Shown here piece after piece: positions 5,298 through 5,848 of a stretch of 5,848 nucleotides of DNA; position 1 is the stretch's first letter, and the number at the start of each line of letters is the position of its first letter. The position numbers and the translations under genes were made by a program. The stretch comes from Deltaproteobacteria bacterium (lineage in GTDB: Bacteria > Desulfobacterota_B > Binatia > Bin18). The notes beneath the pieces were generated by a model. The model saw only the letters and a list, made by a program, of their open reading frames with translations. It searched no databases and was not told the origin of the DNA. The stretch is from NCBI GenBank assembly GCA_012271025.1, contig JAAXHF010000514.1:1-5848 (forward strand). Reading direction: 5' to 3'.

Positions 5298-5848
5298 ATG
5301 AAATTCGGGCTGTTTTCCCTGTTCGACTTTTTCCAGGACCGCCAGGACGAGGGCCGCTATTATCAGGACACCCTCGACCTGGTGATCCGTTCCGAACAGC
5401 TGGGCTTTGACTCGGTCTGGCTGGGCGAGGAACACTTCTACTCGTTCGGCATCTGTCCCAGCCCCCAGCTGTTTCTGACCGCCCTGGCGCGGGAGACGAC
5501 GACCCTGCGGTTGGGCACCGCCATCAGCCTGCTGCCGTTTGAAAATCCTCTGCGCAAGGCCGAGGACTTCGCCATGCTCGACATTCTGAGCAACGGCCGG
5601 CTCGACTTCGGGGCCGGACGCGGAATCATTCCCAAGCATTTTGAGGGCTTCCGCATTCCGCCCCAGGAGAGTCAGGCCCGCTATGAAGAAGCCTTAGCGA
5701 TTATCCGTCAAGCCTGGACCCAGGACAGCTTTTCCTACCAGGGGAAGTTCTGGCAGGTCCCGGAACTGTCCCTGTCGCCCAAGCCCAGCCAAAAACCGCA
5801 TCCACCGATCTATCGCGGCACGCTCAGCCTGGAGTCGTTTGAAACCGC
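5298..5848 (+). CDS. LLM-class flavin-dependent oxidoreductase, N-terminal part (runs off right edge)
   Basis: The first 183 residues of a bacterial-luciferase-like monooxygenase (PF00296 type). The beta-barrel start Met-Lys-Phe-Gly-Leu-Phe is followed by Leu-Gly-Phe-Asp-Ser-Val-Trp-Leu-Gly-Glu-Glu-His-Phe at 35-47. Next come Leu-Arg-Leu-Gly-Thr-Ala at 70-75, then Asn83-Pro-Leu-Arg-Lys-Ala-Glu89-Asp, and Leu-Asp-Ile-Leu-Ser-Asn-Gly-Arg-Leu-Asp-Phe-Gly-x-Gly-Arg-Gly at 94-109, all typical of the family. The Pro-Pro-Ile segment at 169-171 also fits. Such enzymes use reduced FMN or F420 to oxidise varied small molecules; cofactor and substrate cannot be told from this part. ATG 5298 is supported by AAGGA six bases upstream. 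It follows fhs by 73 bp with a stem-loop between, so co-transcription is possible but not assured. Confidence 0.93.
   Translation, partial: MKFGLFSLFDFFQDRQDEGRYYQDTLDLVIRSEQLGFDSVWLGEEHFYSFGICPSPQLFLTALARETTTLRLGTAISLLPFENPLRKAEDFAMLDILSNGRLDFGAGRGIIPKHFEGFRIPPQESQARYEEALAIIRQAWTQDSFSYQGKFWQVPELSLSPKPSQKPHPPIYRGTLSLESFET

Overview
This 5.8 kb window is GC-rich bacterial chromosome, densely packed on both strands. It carries ordinary cellular genes: an envelope lipoprotein, membrane-lipid proteins, one-carbon metabolism and a flavin oxidoreductase. A lipoprotein signal followed by glycine-zipper helices suggests a Gram-negative-type envelope. I cannot name the organism; an uncultured GC-rich proteobacterial or related lineage is only a guess. 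I see no tRNA, rRNA, CRISPR array, insertion sequence, phage gene or recognisable defence system.

Layout. (1) The N-terminal part of a double glycine-zipper lipoprotein lies on the minus strand and runs off the left edge. (2) A 192 bp divergent spacer separates it from a three-gene plus-strand cluster: an unrecognised two-helix membrane protein (452-922), a DUF429 predicted RNase H-like protein (955-1647) and a CDP-alcohol phosphatidyltransferase (about 1722-2351). (3) The third gene converges on a minus-strand flippase-like membrane protein of the LPG-synthase-TM/YbhN type (2348-3373). The two genes share a CTAG that gives a stop codon to each, set in the loop of a GC-only hairpin. (4) A 177 bp divergent spacer with overlapping promoter-like elements separates the flippase-like gene from full-length formate-tetrahydrofolate ligase (fhs, 3551-5224). 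(5) A 73 bp spacer holding a strong stem-loop leads to the start of an LLM-class flavin-dependent oxidoreductase, cut by the right edge.

How the genes relate. The phosphatidyltransferase and the flippase-like protein both plausibly act on membrane lipids, but they are convergent and so are not one operon. Fhs activates formate as 10-formyl-tetrahydrofolate and has no other folate gene beside it here. The oxidoreductase may be co-transcribed with fhs or separated from it by the intervening hairpin.

The signals most worth a second look are non-coding. They are the symmetric hairpin holding both convergent stop codons, a terminator-like hairpin with a T8 run just inside the start of the 452-922 gene, the promoter pair sharing -35 bases at 3415-3465, and a U-tract-less hairpin after fhs. 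I did not find a convincing new multi-gene system.
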